DNA of 7,332 nucleotides, from assembly GCA_946481205.1 (NCBI GenBank), contig CAMLNB010000175.1, positions 1 to 7,332 on the forward strand, given 5' to 3'. Shown here one piece after another: positions 1 through 6,031 of this stretch. The position numbers and the translations under genes were made by a program. How positions within the stretch are numbered: position 1 is the stretch's first letter; every line of letters begins with the position of its first letter. This stretch comes from an uncultured Kangiella sp. GTDB taxonomy: Bacteria > Pseudomonadota > Gammaproteobacteria > Enterobacterales > DSM-103792. Below the pieces are notes generated by a model, which saw only the letters and a program-made list of their open reading frames with translations, ran no database searches and had not been told where the DNA came from.

Positions 1-698
1 CGAGCACGCGGGCGGTGCTGTCGGCACGCTGGCTGCTGCAGGCGGATCTCTGCGATGCCGTGATCGTCGGCGGCGCCGACTCGCTGTGCCGGTTGACGGT
101 GCAGGGCTTCGCCGCGCTGGAATCGTTTTCGCAAGCGCAGTGCCGGCCGTTCAGCGCCGATCGCGATGGCATCAATATCGGTGAAGGCGCGGCGCTGTTT
201 GTGCTGAGTCGTGAGCCGCTTGCCGAACAGTCGGTGCGCTTGCTCGGTGGTGCGGCCTCGGCCGACGCCTACCATATTTCCGCGCCGCAACCGGACGGCC
301 TCGGTGCCGAGCGGGCGCTGCGTGGTGCGCTTGCAGATGCCGGCCTCGATGCCGCAGCCGTCGATTATCTGAATCTGCATGGCACCGCGACGCCGAAAAA
401 CGACGAGATGGAAGCCAAGGCTGTGCATCGAGTGTTCGGCGCGGCGCTGCCGTGCAGCAGCACCAAATCGCTGACCGGTCATCTGCTCGGAGCAGCAGGC
501 GCCGTTGAGCTGGCGTTTTGTTTTCTGGCACTGCAACACGGGCGTTTGCCGGTACAATCGCCGCCGCGTGTGGTTGACAGCAGCTTGCCGCCCTTGAATC
601 TGGTCACGACACCGCAGACCGCCGCGCTGACAACGGTGATGAGTGCGAACTATGCTTTTGGCGGCAGCAATGTCGCCGTGATTCTGGGGCGAGCCTGA
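1..698 (+). CDS. apeO: Beta-ketoacyl-ACP synthase, ApeO-like, 5' end missing
   Basis: This is the C-terminal part of a FabF/KAS-type ketosynthase, which would catalyse decarboxylative Claisen condensation of malonyl-ACP with a growing acyl-ACP in the cytoplasm. The frame is open to the left edge; the GTG at 15 is an internal valine, because family members have several hundred more residues upstream, including the nucleophilic Cys, which would lie just outside the window. Numbered from that GTG, the second and third members of the Cys-His-His triad are visible: His122 in LHGTATPKND and His156 in STKSLTGHLLGAAGA, with the conserved Lys151. The glycine-rich C-terminal loop NYAFGGSN is also present. 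A dehydratase, a ketoreductase and a second ketosynthase follow, the apeO-apeP-apeQ-apeR order of aryl polyene clusters, where ApeO is the elongating KS that pairs with a chain-length-factor-like partner. The family is certain; the ApeO assignment rests on gene order. Confidence 0.88.
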   Translation, partial: STRAVLSARWLLQADLCDAVIVGGADSLCRLTVQGFAALESFSQAQCRPFSADRDGINIGEGAALFVLSREPLAEQSVRLLGGAASADAYHISAPQPDGLGAERALRGALADAGLDAAAVDYLNLHGTATPKNDEMEAKAVHRVFGAALPCSSTKSLTGHLLGAAGAVELAFCFLALQHGRLPVQSPPRVVDSSLPPLNLVTTPQTAALTTVMSANYAFGGSNVAVILGRA

Positions 699-714
699 TA
701 CGGCAGTCGGGTCG

Positions 715-722
715 GGAGAGGA
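715..722 (+). promoter_or_regulatory. Ribosome binding site of the apeP-like gene
   Basis: The purine-rich GGAGAGGA ends 6 nt before the GTG at 729. It supports this non-ATG start over later in-frame ATGs, which would remove the N-terminal LLPHAG catalytic motif. Confidence 0.6.
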
Positions 723-728
723 CGGAAC

Positions 729-1196
729 GTGGCACTGGCTTTTCAACAATGGTCGATGGCGGAACTGTTGCCGCACGCCGGCGACATGATTCTGCTCGAC
801 GCTGTGCTGAGCTGTGACGATGAGCAGATCGTCGTCACCGCCACGCCGCATGCCGATACCATTCTGGTCGACGCGCACGGCGTGCTGCCGGCCTGGACCG
901 GCATCGAATACATGGCGCAGGCGATTGCCTGTTTCGCCGGAGTGCACGAGCGCGTGCACGGCCGGCCGCCGAAAGTTGGCTTCCTGCTCGGCACCCGCAG
1001 TTACGACAGCAAAGTGGCGGCGTTTGAGTTGAACAAGACGTTGCGGGTCAGCGCGACCAAACAGTATCAGGAGGCCAACGGCCTCGGCGCGTTCCAGTGC
1101 CGCATCGAAAACGAAAACGGTGTGCTGGTCGAAGCCAGCATCAACGTGTTTGAGCCGCCAGAGTTGGAAAAATACCTGGCTGGCGAGCAAAACTGA
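729..1196 (+). CDS. apeP: 3-hydroxyacyl-ACP dehydratase, ApeP-like hotdog protein
   Basis: A 155-residue single-hotdog-fold protein of the FabZ-like group found in aryl polyene clusters. It should remove water from 3-hydroxyacyl-ACP to give the trans-2-enoyl intermediate; with no enoyl reductase in the block, the double bond would be kept. His16 in LLPHAGDMILLDAV corresponds to the FabZ catalytic His of LPHRxPFLL, and Glu60 in LPAWTGIEYMAQA corresponds to the catalytic Glu on the long hotdog helix. Translation starts at GTG with a good Shine-Dalgarno sequence 6 nt upstream. The gene begins 30 nt after the apeO-like stop and ends 41 nt before the ketoreductase, so one operon is likely. In characterised APE systems ApeP acts together with a second dehydratase (ApeI); no such partner is in this window. 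The dehydratase call is firm; the polyene role is inferred from context. Confidence 0.87.
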   Translation: MALAFQQWSMAELLPHAGDMILLDAVLSCDDEQIVVTATPHADTILVDAHGVLPAWTGIEYMAQAIACFAGVHERVHGRPPKVGFLLGTRSYDSKVAAFELNKTLRVSATKQYQEANGLGAFQCRIENENGVLVEASINVFEPPELEKYLAGEQN

Positions 1197-1226
1197 CAGC
1201 AATTTTTCGACACCAGCAAATTTTTC
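1197..1226 (+). repeat. Short imperfect tandem repeat in the apeP-apeQ gap
   Basis: CAGCAATTTTTC (1197-1208) recurs as CAGCAAATTTTTC (1214-1226), with a period of 17 nt, filling most of the 41-nt gap and lying directly upstream of the weak ribosome binding site of the ketoreductase gene (AAGAGAAG, 1227-1234). It is AT-rich compared with the flanking coding DNA. It may be a duplication or may keep the translation start of the next gene unstructured; no function is shown. Confidence 0.45.
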
Positions 1227-1237
1227 AAGAGAAGCCC

Positions 1238-1972
1238 ATGACGAATCCCTCGCGTCGCATTCTGGTTACCGGCTCCAGCCGCGGCATCGGTCGCGCCATT
1301 GCGTTGCAATTGGCGCGCGATGGTTTTCACGTGCTGGTGCATGGCCGCGCCGATGGCGACGCGCTGCGTGCCGTCGTCAGCGAGATTGCCGCCGCCGGTG
1401 GCAGTGCCAGTGCCTTGCCGTTTGATATCAGTGATCGTGCCGCAACGCGCGCGGCCTTGGACAATGAACTGACCAGCAACGGCGCGCTGTACGGCGTCGT
1501 CTGCAATGCCGGCATCGCCCGCGATAACGCGTTTCCGGCGATGAGCGAAGAGGATTGGGATGGCGTCATTCACACCAACCTCGACAGTTTCTATAACGTC
1601 GTGCAGCCGCTGGTGATGCCGATGGTGCGCGCCAAAAAAGGCGGCCGCATCGTTACGCTGTCGTCGGTGTCCGGCATTGCCGGCAATCGCGGTCAGGTCA
1701 ATTACAGCGCCGCCAAGGCCGGCATCATTGGCGCGACCAAGGCGCTGGCGCTGGAGCTGGCGTCGCGCAACATCACCGTCAATTGCGTGGCACCGGGCTT
1801 GATTGATACCGAGATGCTGCATGGTGTCGAAGTCGACGAAGCATTGAAGCTGGTGCCGGCAAAACGACTCGGCAAGCCGGAAGAAATCGCCGCTGTAGTT
1901 GCTTTCCTGTGCAGTGATAGCGCTGCCTATGTCACCCGGCAAGTGATTGCCGTCAACGGAGGCATGGTATGA
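1238..1972 (+). CDS. apeQ: 3-oxoacyl-ACP reductase, FabG family, ApeQ-like
   Basis: A 244-residue classical short-chain dehydrogenase/reductase, the usual FabG length. It should reduce 3-ketoacyl-ACP to 3-hydroxyacyl-ACP using NADPH. Visible motifs in order: the cofactor-binding TGSSRGIG at residues 11-18, NAG at 90-92, the catalytic-tetrad Asn114 in HTNLDS, Ser143 in LSSVSGIAGN, and Tyr156 with Lys160 in NYSAAKAG. The PG motif (VAPGLIDTEM, from residue 184) and the C-terminal VNGGM are intact. The ATG at 1238 has only a modest ribosome binding site (AAGAGAAG) 3 nt upstream. The stop codon overlaps the start of the next ketosynthase gene in ATGA, so the two are probably translationally coupled. 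A housekeeping fabG is less likely, because fabD, acpP and fabF are not adjacent while the dehydratase and ketosynthases match the aryl polyene order. Confidence 0.92.
   Translation: MTNPSRRILVTGSSRGIGRAIALQLARDGFHVLVHGRADGDALRAVVSEIAAAGGSASALPFDISDRAATRAALDNELTSNGALYGVVCNAGIARDNAFPAMSEEDWDGVIHTNLDSFYNVVQPLVMPMVRAKKGGRIVTLSSVSGIAGNRGQVNYSAAKAGIIGATKALALELASRNITVNCVAPGLIDTEMLHGVEVDEALKLVPAKRLGKPEEIAAVVAFLCSDSAAYVTRQVIAVNGGMV
1958..1962 (+). promoter_or_regulatory. Ribosome binding site of the apeR-like gene inside the apeQ 3' end
   Basis: GGAGG, 6 nt before the ATG at 1969, is embedded in the codons for the conserved C-terminal VNGGM of the reductase. Together with the 4-nt ATGA overlap (1969-1972) it fixes the start of the downstream ketosynthase and suggests coupled translation. 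Confidence 0.7.
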
Positions 1973-3201
1973 CGCCGAAACGTGTCGTCGTCACCGGCAT
2001 GGCCGGCATCACCTCGCTCGGTTCGGACTGGGACAGCGTGGCGGCCAATTTGCGCGCGGGCAAAAGTGGCATCCGTTATATGCCGGAATGGGAACGCTTC
2101 GATGGCCTGAACACGAGGCTCGGCGGTCCGGTGACTGACTTCACGGTGCCGGAACATTATTCGCGGAAAAAAATCCGCAGCATGGGCCGCGTTGCCCTGC
2201 TGGGCACGGTTGCAACAGAACGTGCACTGAAAGACGCCGGTTTGCTTGATGACCCGCGGACCAAAGATGGCCGCATGGGCATTTCCTATGGTGCCTCGGC
2301 CGGCAGCATGGAACCGGTCAAAGCCTTCGGCAATATGCTGAGCACCGGCTCGATGGCCGGCATCACTTCTTCCAGTTATATCCAGATGATGGCGCACACA
2401 GCGCCGGTCAATATCGCGGTTTTTTTTGAACTGAAAGGCCGCATCATCACCACCAGTTCGGCTTGCACATCCGGCTCGCAAGGCATCGGTTATGCTTACG
2501 AGGCGATCAAATACGGCAAACAGAAACTGATGGTGGCCGGTGGCGCCGAAGAACTGACCGGCGCCGAAGCGGCGGTGTTCGATACACTGTTTGCCACCAG
2601 CACCAAGAACGACACGCCGGAGTTGACGCCGCGGCCGTTCGATAGAGATCGCGATGGCCTCGTGGTCGGCGAAGGCGCCGGCACACTGATTCTGGAAGAG
2701 CTCGAACACGCGCAGGCGCGCGGCGCCAACATCTACGCTGAGCTGGTTGGTTACGGCTGCAATTCCGATGGCGCTCACATCACCCAGCCGGAAGCGGAAA
2801 CGATGGCGGTGGCGATGAAATGGGCGCTCGAAGACGCCAATCTGCCGCCGAGCGCAATCGGTTACGTCAATGCCCATGGCACCGCGACGGATCGCGGCGA
2901 TATCGCCGAAACCGCAGCGACCGCGTCGGTGTTCGGCAACGCGATGCCGATTTCATCCCTGAAGAGTTATTTCGGCCATACCCTCGGCGCCTGCGGCGCG
3001 CTGGAAGCCTGGCTCAGCATCGAGATGATGAACCGCGGCTGGTTTGCGCCAACCATCAATCTGGTCAACCGTGATGAACGCTGCGCCGAACTGGATTACC
3101 TCGTCGGCAACGGACGCGAGCTGCAAACCGATTACGTGATGTCGAACAACTTCGCGTTCGGCGGCATCAACACCTCGCTGATTTTCAAGCGCTGGCGTTA
3201 A
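1969..3201 (+). CDS. apeR: Beta-ketoacyl-ACP synthase, ApeR-like
   Basis: A complete 410-residue KAS I/II-type condensing enzyme with an intact triad: Cys166 in TTSSACTSGSQG, His303 in NAHGTATDRGD and His337 in SYFGHTLGACGA, plus Lys332. The N-terminal VVVTGMAGIT strand-loop, the PFDRDRDGLVVGEGAG segment (about 223-238) and the C-terminal NNFAFGGIN loop are all conserved. It should condense malonyl-ACP with an acyl-ACP primer or chain. It is the last gene of the operon and overlaps the reductase by 4 nt. Terminal placement after KS-DH-KR matches apeR, described in aryl polyene pathways as a homodimeric KS separate from the ApeO-type KS and proposed to act early in chain formation. Enzyme class is certain; the specific step is inferred. 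The stop is followed by a REP-like inverted pair and then by a convergent exporter gene. Confidence 0.92.
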   Translation: MTPKRVVVTGMAGITSLGSDWDSVAANLRAGKSGIRYMPEWERFDGLNTRLGGPVTDFTVPEHYSRKKIRSMGRVALLGTVATERALKDAGLLDDPRTKDGRMGISYGASAGSMEPVKAFGNMLSTGSMAGITSSSYIQMMAHTAPVNIAVFFELKGRIITTSSACTSGSQGIGYAYEAIKYGKQKLMVAGGAEELTGAEAAVFDTLFATSTKNDTPELTPRPFDRDRDGLVVGEGAGTLILEELEHAQARGANIYAELVGYGCNSDGAHITQPEAETMAVAMKWALEDANLPPSAIGYVNAHGTATDRGDIAETAATASVFGNAMPISSLKSYFGHTLGACGALEAWLSIEMMNRGWFAPTINLVNRDERCAELDYLVGNGRELQTDYVMSNNFAFGGINTSLIFKRWR

Positions 3202-3214
3202 ATAGAAAGGCCTG

Positions 3215-3276
3215 TGTGGGAGCGGCTTTAGCCGCGATTGGTGCCCAGAAAAATCACGGCTAAAGCCGCTCCCACA
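3215..3276. repeat. REP-like inverted pair between convergent apeR and lysE genes
   Basis: Two 24-nt arms (3215-3238 and 3253-3276), inverted and identical at 23 of 24 positions, flank a 14-nt spacer. Each arm reads TGTGGGAGCGGCTTTAGCCG plus a short tail and holds its own mini-hairpin, GCGGC-TTTA-GCCGC in the left arm. The right arm has an A at 3256 that breaks the outermost mini-stem pair. Arm sequence and head-to-head arrangement are typical of REP/BIME elements of Pseudomonas and Xanthomonadaceae, which are spread by RAYT transposases. No RAYT gene is in the window. The pair could also act as a bidirectional transcription barrier between the converging genes, although no U-tract follows. 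Confidence 0.85.
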
Positions 3277-3288
3277 GAAACCATTTTG

Positions 3289-3924
3289 TTAGCGCCGACC
3301 CTCCAGCGCCATTCTGACTGCCAGACCACCCAGCACTGTGCCCATGAAGACGCGCTGAAATTGTGCGAACCGAGGCCGCTGCTGCAGCAAGCCGGCGATG
3401 CGCCCGGCCAGTAGGATCAAGCTTGAGTTGACGGTCATGCTGATGACAATCTGCATGCAGCCTAGCAATAGCATCTGTGCCAGCACCGACCCACGTTCCG
3501 CGTCGATGAACTGCGGCAGCAGTGACAGATACATCATCGCCGCTTTCGGGTTTAGCAGATTGGTCAGCAGCCCCATCGAAAACAATTTTCGTGGCGAGTC
3601 CGCTGCCAAGTCACGCAGTTGCAGACCACCATTGCCGCCCGGCTTCAATGCTTGCCAGGCCAGCCAAGCCAAGTAAGCCGCGCCGGCCAAACGCAGTGTG
3701 TCGTAAGCAAACGGCACTGCCAGTAAGAGCGCGCTCACACCGAGCGCCGCCAGCAGCATGTACACCAGAAAACCGACGCCAACCCCGCTGAGTGAAATCA
3801 ATCCTGCTTTCGGTCCTTGGCAGATCGAGCGTGACAGCAGATACACCATGTTCGGTCCTGGCGTGATTGAGAGGCCGAAGCAGAGCAGGGCGAACGCCGT
3901 TAGCGTGGAGAATTCAATCAGCAT
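3289..3924 (-). CDS. LysE/RhtB-family amino acid or metabolite exporter
   Basis: An inner-membrane transporter of the LysE/RhtB family, whose members export amino acids or related small molecules. The signature SITPGPNMVYLLSRSI is at residues 19-34, followed by a Gly-rich second segment (GVGVGFLVYMLLAALGVSALL), AGAAYLAWLAWQALKPGG, LLTNLLNPKAAMMYLSLLPQF and two further hydrophobic segments, consistent with about six membrane helices. I chose the ATG at 3922-3924 (211 residues, normal for the family). An in-frame ATG 30 nt upstream (3954) gives 221 residues, but it sits only 6 nt after the U-tract of the rph terminator and lacks a ribosome binding site. The substrate cannot be read from the sequence. 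The gene is convergent with the polyene operon and downstream of rph on the same strand, separated from it by a terminator, so it probably has its own promoter in 3925-3968. Confidence 0.88.
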   Translation of the reverse strand: MLIEFSTLTAFALLCFGLSITPGPNMVYLLSRSICQGPKAGLISLSGVGVGFLVYMLLAALGVSALLLAVPFAYDTLRLAGAAYLAWLAWQALKPGGNGGLQLRDLAADSPRKLFSMGLLTNLLNPKAAMMYLSLLPQFIDAERGSVLAQMLLLGCMQIVISMTVNSSLILLAGRIAGLLQQRPRFAQFQRVFMGTVLGGLAVRMALEGRR

Positions 3925-3959
3925 GAGAGTTCTCGGCAGGTAAGCACATTCCATTGTCG

Positions 3960-3990
3960 CAAAAGAACGAGAGCGGCATTTGCCGCTCTC
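3960..3990 (-). terminator. Intrinsic terminator of rph
   Basis: A perfect 9-bp stem, GAGAGCGGC (3969-3977) and GCCGCTCTC (3982-3990), closes a 4-nt loop 8 nt after the rph stop codon. Read on the minus strand it is followed by GTTCTTTTG, a T-rich tail. The stem core AGCGGC-4nt-GCCGCT resembles the REP-like arms at 3215-3276. Confidence 0.75.
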
Positions 3991-3997
3991 TGGAAAC

Positions 3998-4714
3998 TCA
4001 CTGATTCACCGCCGTTTTCTGAATATCAAACAGCTCGCGGCAACCCTGCTTGGCGAGTTCCAGCAGCGCATTCAATTGTTCCGGCGAGAACGGCGCGCCT
4101 TCGGCGGTGCCTTGCACTTCGATAAAGCCGCCGGTTTCGGTCATCACGACGTTCATGTCGGTTTCGCAGCCGGAATCTTCCGGGTAATCCAAATCCAGCA
4201 CCGGCACGCCTTCATAAATGCCGACGCTGATCGCCGACACCCAGTGCTTGAACGGATTGGTTTTGATCTTGCCTTCCTTGCGCATCCACTGAATCGCGTC
4301 GTGCAGCGCGACGCAGGCGCCGGTGATCGAGGCGCAGCGGGTGCCGCCATCGGCTTGAATCACGTCGCAGTCGAGCGTGATGGTGAATTCGCCGAGCTGT
4401 TCCAGCGCGACGGCGCTGCGCAAGCTACGGCCGATCAGGCGCTGGATTTCCAGTGTCCGGCCACCTTGCTTGCCTTTGGCGGCCTCACGATCGCTGCGGT
4501 CATGGGTGGCACGCGGCAGCATGCCGTATTCGGCGGTCAGCCAGCCCTGGCCTTTGCCTTTCAGAAAACGCGGCACGCCGTCGACCACGCTGGCCGTGCA
4601 GATCACCTTGGTGTCGCCGCATTCGACCAGCACCGAGCCTTCGGCATGGCGGGTGTAGTGGCGGGTCAGGGTGTAGGGGCGCAGCTGGTTCGGGGTGCGT
4701 TGGCTCGGGCGCAT
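3998..4714 (-). CDS. rph: Ribonuclease PH
   Basis: A 238-residue phosphorolytic 3'-5' exoribonuclease that trims tRNA 3' ends, using phosphate as the attacking group and releasing nucleoside diphosphates; family members form a hexameric ring. Length and motifs match bacterial RNase PH throughout: an N-terminal [37 protein letters not shown] (57-74), the phosphate-binding Arg86 in [16 protein letters not shown], and [19 protein letters not shown] (115-133). The acidic catalytic pair is Asp180 and Asp186 in [17 protein letters not shown]. The C-terminus is intact, unlike the frameshifted rph of E. coli K-12. It is divergent from yicC, the arrangement seen in enterobacteria and pseudomonads; pyrE, which follows rph in E. 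coli, is replaced here by the LysE-type gene. No clear Shine-Dalgarno precedes the ATG, but the N-terminus aligns with the family start. Confidence 0.97.
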   Translation of the reverse strand: MRPSQRTPNQLRPYTLTRHYTRHAEGSVLVECGDTKVICTASVVDGVPRFLKGKGQGWLTAEYGMLPRATHDRSDREAAKGKQGGRTLEIQRLIGRSLRSAVALEQLGEFTITLDCDVIQADGGTRCASITGACVALHDAIQWMRKEGKIKTNPFKHWVSAISVGIYEGVPVLDLDYPEDSGCETDMNVVMTETGGFIEVQGTAEGAPFSPEQLNALLELAKQGCRELFDIQKTAVNQ

Positions 4715-4749
4715 GGGGAGTCCGGGTCGGGAGAACAGAAGAGGCGGGC

Positions 4750-4755
4750 ATTATA
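4750..4755 (-). promoter_or_regulatory. Candidate -10 box of the rph promoter
   Basis: A consensus TATAAT on the minus strand lies 35 nt upstream of the rph ATG, giving an expected leader of about 28 nt. No good -35 box occurs 16-18 nt further upstream; that position is taken by the first CCCCTCCTT hairpin of the repeat pair beginning at 4774. It is not an extended -10, since CCC rather than TGN precedes it. Confidence 0.6.
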
Positions 4756-4773
4756 GGGCGGATTGCTCAAAAC

Positions 4774-4895
4774 TCCCCTCCTTATCAAGGAGGGGCTGGG
4801 GGTGGTTAAACTCAGTACGAACGCTGCTTGCCGAAGCGAGCAGGTCACTTTCCACCTCCGCAACCACCCCTAACCCCTCCTTATAAAGGAGGGGG
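4774..4895. repeat. Inverted pair of CCCCTCCTT/AAGGAGGGG hairpin repeats in the rph-yicC gap
   Basis: Two 34-nt units face each other (4774-4807 and 4862-4895), matching at 28 of 34 positions when one is reverse-complemented. Each holds a perfect 9-bp stem, CCCCTCCTT and AAGGAGGGG (4775-4783 with 4787-4795; 4874-4882 with 4886-4894), with a 3-nt loop, plus a GGGGTGGTT tail pointing inward. Five of the six differences are in the loop or outside the stem-and-tail blocks, and none disrupts a stem. The 54-nt interior (4808-4861) holds no gene. The layout is that of a dispersed intergenic palindromic element present as a paired BIME-like unit. The gap is 256 nt in total and must also carry the rph and yicC promoters. 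Confidence 0.85.
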
Positions 4896-4908
4896 ATCTA
4901 AACCACAT

Positions 4909-4938
4909 CTGACCGCGCCAGCGTGGCGCTGCTAAACT
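4909..4938 (+). promoter_or_regulatory. Weak candidate yicC promoter
   Basis: CTGACC (4909-4914) and TAAACT (4933-4938) are separated by 18 nt, each matching four of six consensus bases, and would start transcription about 25 nt before the yicC ATG. It lies just downstream of the right hairpin repeat. This is a best guess by spacing and position only. Confidence 0.28.
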
Positions 4939-4970
4939 AACCGACCCTGTTTGTCCGCAATCGGTACCCC

Positions 4971-5834
4971 ATGATCCACAGCATGACCGCCTTCGCCCGC
5001 CGCGAAGCCAGCAGCACCCTCGGCACCTTCACCTGGGAAATCCGCTCGGTGAACCAGCGTTTTCTGGAGCCGTCTTTCCGCTTGCCGGACACGCTGCGTG
5101 CGGTCGAACACCTGCTGCGCGATCAGGCCAAGCAGCGGCTGACCCGCGGCAAGCTCGATTGTTCGCTGCGCTACGAGCCGGCCATTGCTCAGCAACTCCC
5201 GGCAATCAACGAGTCCTTGGTGACCCAGCTCAATCACCTGAGCACGCGCTTGTCCGTACTCGGTGTCGAAGGCAACACGTTGTCGCATGCCGACGTACTG
5301 CGCTGGCCCGGCGTGCTGCAAACCGCCGAAGCCGACGCTGAACAAATGCAGGCACAAGCGCTCGCGTTGTTCGACGGCGCGCTGACCGATCTGATCGCCA
5401 TGCGCGCCCGTGAAGGCGAGCAGATCAAGCGCATGCTGAAAGAGCGGCTCGATGGCATCGCTGCCGAAGTGGTCAAAGCCCACGCACTGCTGCCGGAAAT
5501 CAAAGAGAAAGCCCGCGAAAAACTGCTCAGCAAATTCACTGAAGCCAAAGTCGAGCTCGATCCGACCCGGCTGGAACAGGAAATGGTGATGTTCGCCCAG
5601 CGCATCGATGTCGATGAAGAGCTGGATCGGCTGACCACCCATGTCAACGAAATCAATCGCCTGCTCGACGAAGGCGGTGCCATCGGCCGCCGGCTCGACT
5701 TCCTGATTCAGGAACTGCACCGCGAAGCCAATACGCTCGGCTCAAAATCGGTCAGCACCGCAACGACGGCGGTGTCGGTGTCGCTGAAGGTGTTTATCGA
5801 GCAGATGCGGGAACAGGTGCAGAACATTGAGTAA
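4971..5834 (+). CDS. yicC: YicC/YloC-family RNA-acting protein
   Basis: A 287-residue member of the YicC family, the standard length. Members are reported as endoribonucleases or RNA-binding adaptors involved in small-RNA turnover. The N-terminal domain opens with the family signature MIHSMTAFARRE, followed by WEIRSVNQRFLEPSFRLP (22-39). A long helical middle section (about 120-195, rich in Ala, Glu, Lys and Arg) leads to the C-terminal DUF1732-type region: RLEQEMVMFAQRIDVDEELDRL (from residue 200) and GRRLDFLIQELHREANTLGSKS (239-260). No truncation is seen. The ATG at 4971 agrees with the conserved N-terminus, although the upstream sequence lacks a clear ribosome binding site. The gene is divergent from rph and upstream of gmk, a common gammaproteobacterial order that fits an RNA-metabolism neighbourhood. 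Confidence 0.96.
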   Translation: MIHSMTAFARREASSTLGTFTWEIRSVNQRFLEPSFRLPDTLRAVEHLLRDQAKQRLTRGKLDCSLRYEPAIAQQLPAINESLVTQLNHLSTRLSVLGVEGNTLSHADVLRWPGVLQTAEADAEQMQAQALALFDGALTDLIAMRAREGEQIKRMLKERLDGIAAEVVKAHALLPEIKEKAREKLLSKFTEAKVELDPTRLEQEMVMFAQRIDVDEELDRLTTHVNEINRLLDEGGAIGRRLDFLIQELHREANTLGSKSVSTATTAVSVSLKVFIEQMREQVQNIE

Positions 5835-5855
5835 GCGCGGGGTAGCCAACTCCGC

Positions 5856-5891
5856 ACTGTTCCAGCGGACGACAAGTCGTCGCTGAACAGT
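5856..5891. other. Bulged stem-loop in the yicC-gmk gap
   Basis: ACTGTTC at 5856-5862 pairs with GAACAGT at 5885-5891, and the inner AGCG and ACGAC segments pair with GTCGTCGCT. The result is a stem of about 16 bp interrupted by two single-base bulges (one C and one G on the left arm) around a tiny AA centre. It lies 21 nt after the yicC stop. No T-run follows, so it is not a standard intrinsic terminator; it could protect the yicC mRNA 3' end, be a remnant of a repeat, or be a processing site. Confidence 0.6.
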
Positions 5892-5910
5892 AGCTCTTCG
5901 AAACAGAACA

Positions 5911-5982
5911 CGTCATTCCCGCGTAGGCGGGAATCCAGAGACTTTCGCTGAGCACTGGATACCTGCCTTCGCGGGTATGACG
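5911..5982. repeat. ATTCCC-N8-GGGAAT inverted repeat element upstream of gmk
   Basis: Two 28-nt arms (5911-5938 and 5955-5982) in inverted orientation match at 24 of 28 positions around a 16-nt spacer. Each arm folds alone: ATTCCCGC/GCGGGAAT around GTAG (5915-5934), and ATACCTGC/GCGGGTAT around CTTC (5959-5978, one T-G wobble). The left core fits the pattern ATTCCC-N8-GGGAAT described for dRS3 repeats in Neisseria; similar GTCATTCCCGCG...GGCGGGAATCCAG elements occur in many proteobacteria. It is a dispersed non-coding element about 50 nt before the gmk start and may affect expression from yicC into gmk. Confidence 0.82.
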
Positions 5983-6031
5983 GAATGAGAAATCTAGTTT
6001 TTCCCCACCGTTGAAAGTGGAAATGCACGCA

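Noticed and set aside
1067..2877. Two long minus-strand open frames (1067-1942, 291 codons, and 1927-2877, 316 codons) opposite the ketoreductase and the second ketosynthase
   Set aside because: Their translations are low-complexity, rich in His, Arg, Ala and Gly, with no recognisable domain, and they lie exactly antisense to genes with intact catalytic motifs. Such frames arise from GC-rich codon use.
3925..3954. Upstream ATG (3954) as the start of the LysE-type gene
   Set aside because: It has no ribosome binding site, lies almost on the rph terminator tail, and adds ten residues before the normal N-terminal hydrophobic segment.
3980..4756. 258-codon plus-strand open frame opposite rph
   Set aside because: It is antisense to a complete RNase PH gene, runs through the rph terminator and start region, and has no recognisable motif.
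6011..6031. TTG at 6011 as the start of gmk
   Set aside because: It would give a 215-residue protein with a tail not seen in relatives, while ATG 6032 gives the family length. TTG 6011 or ATG 6023 cannot be fully excluded.
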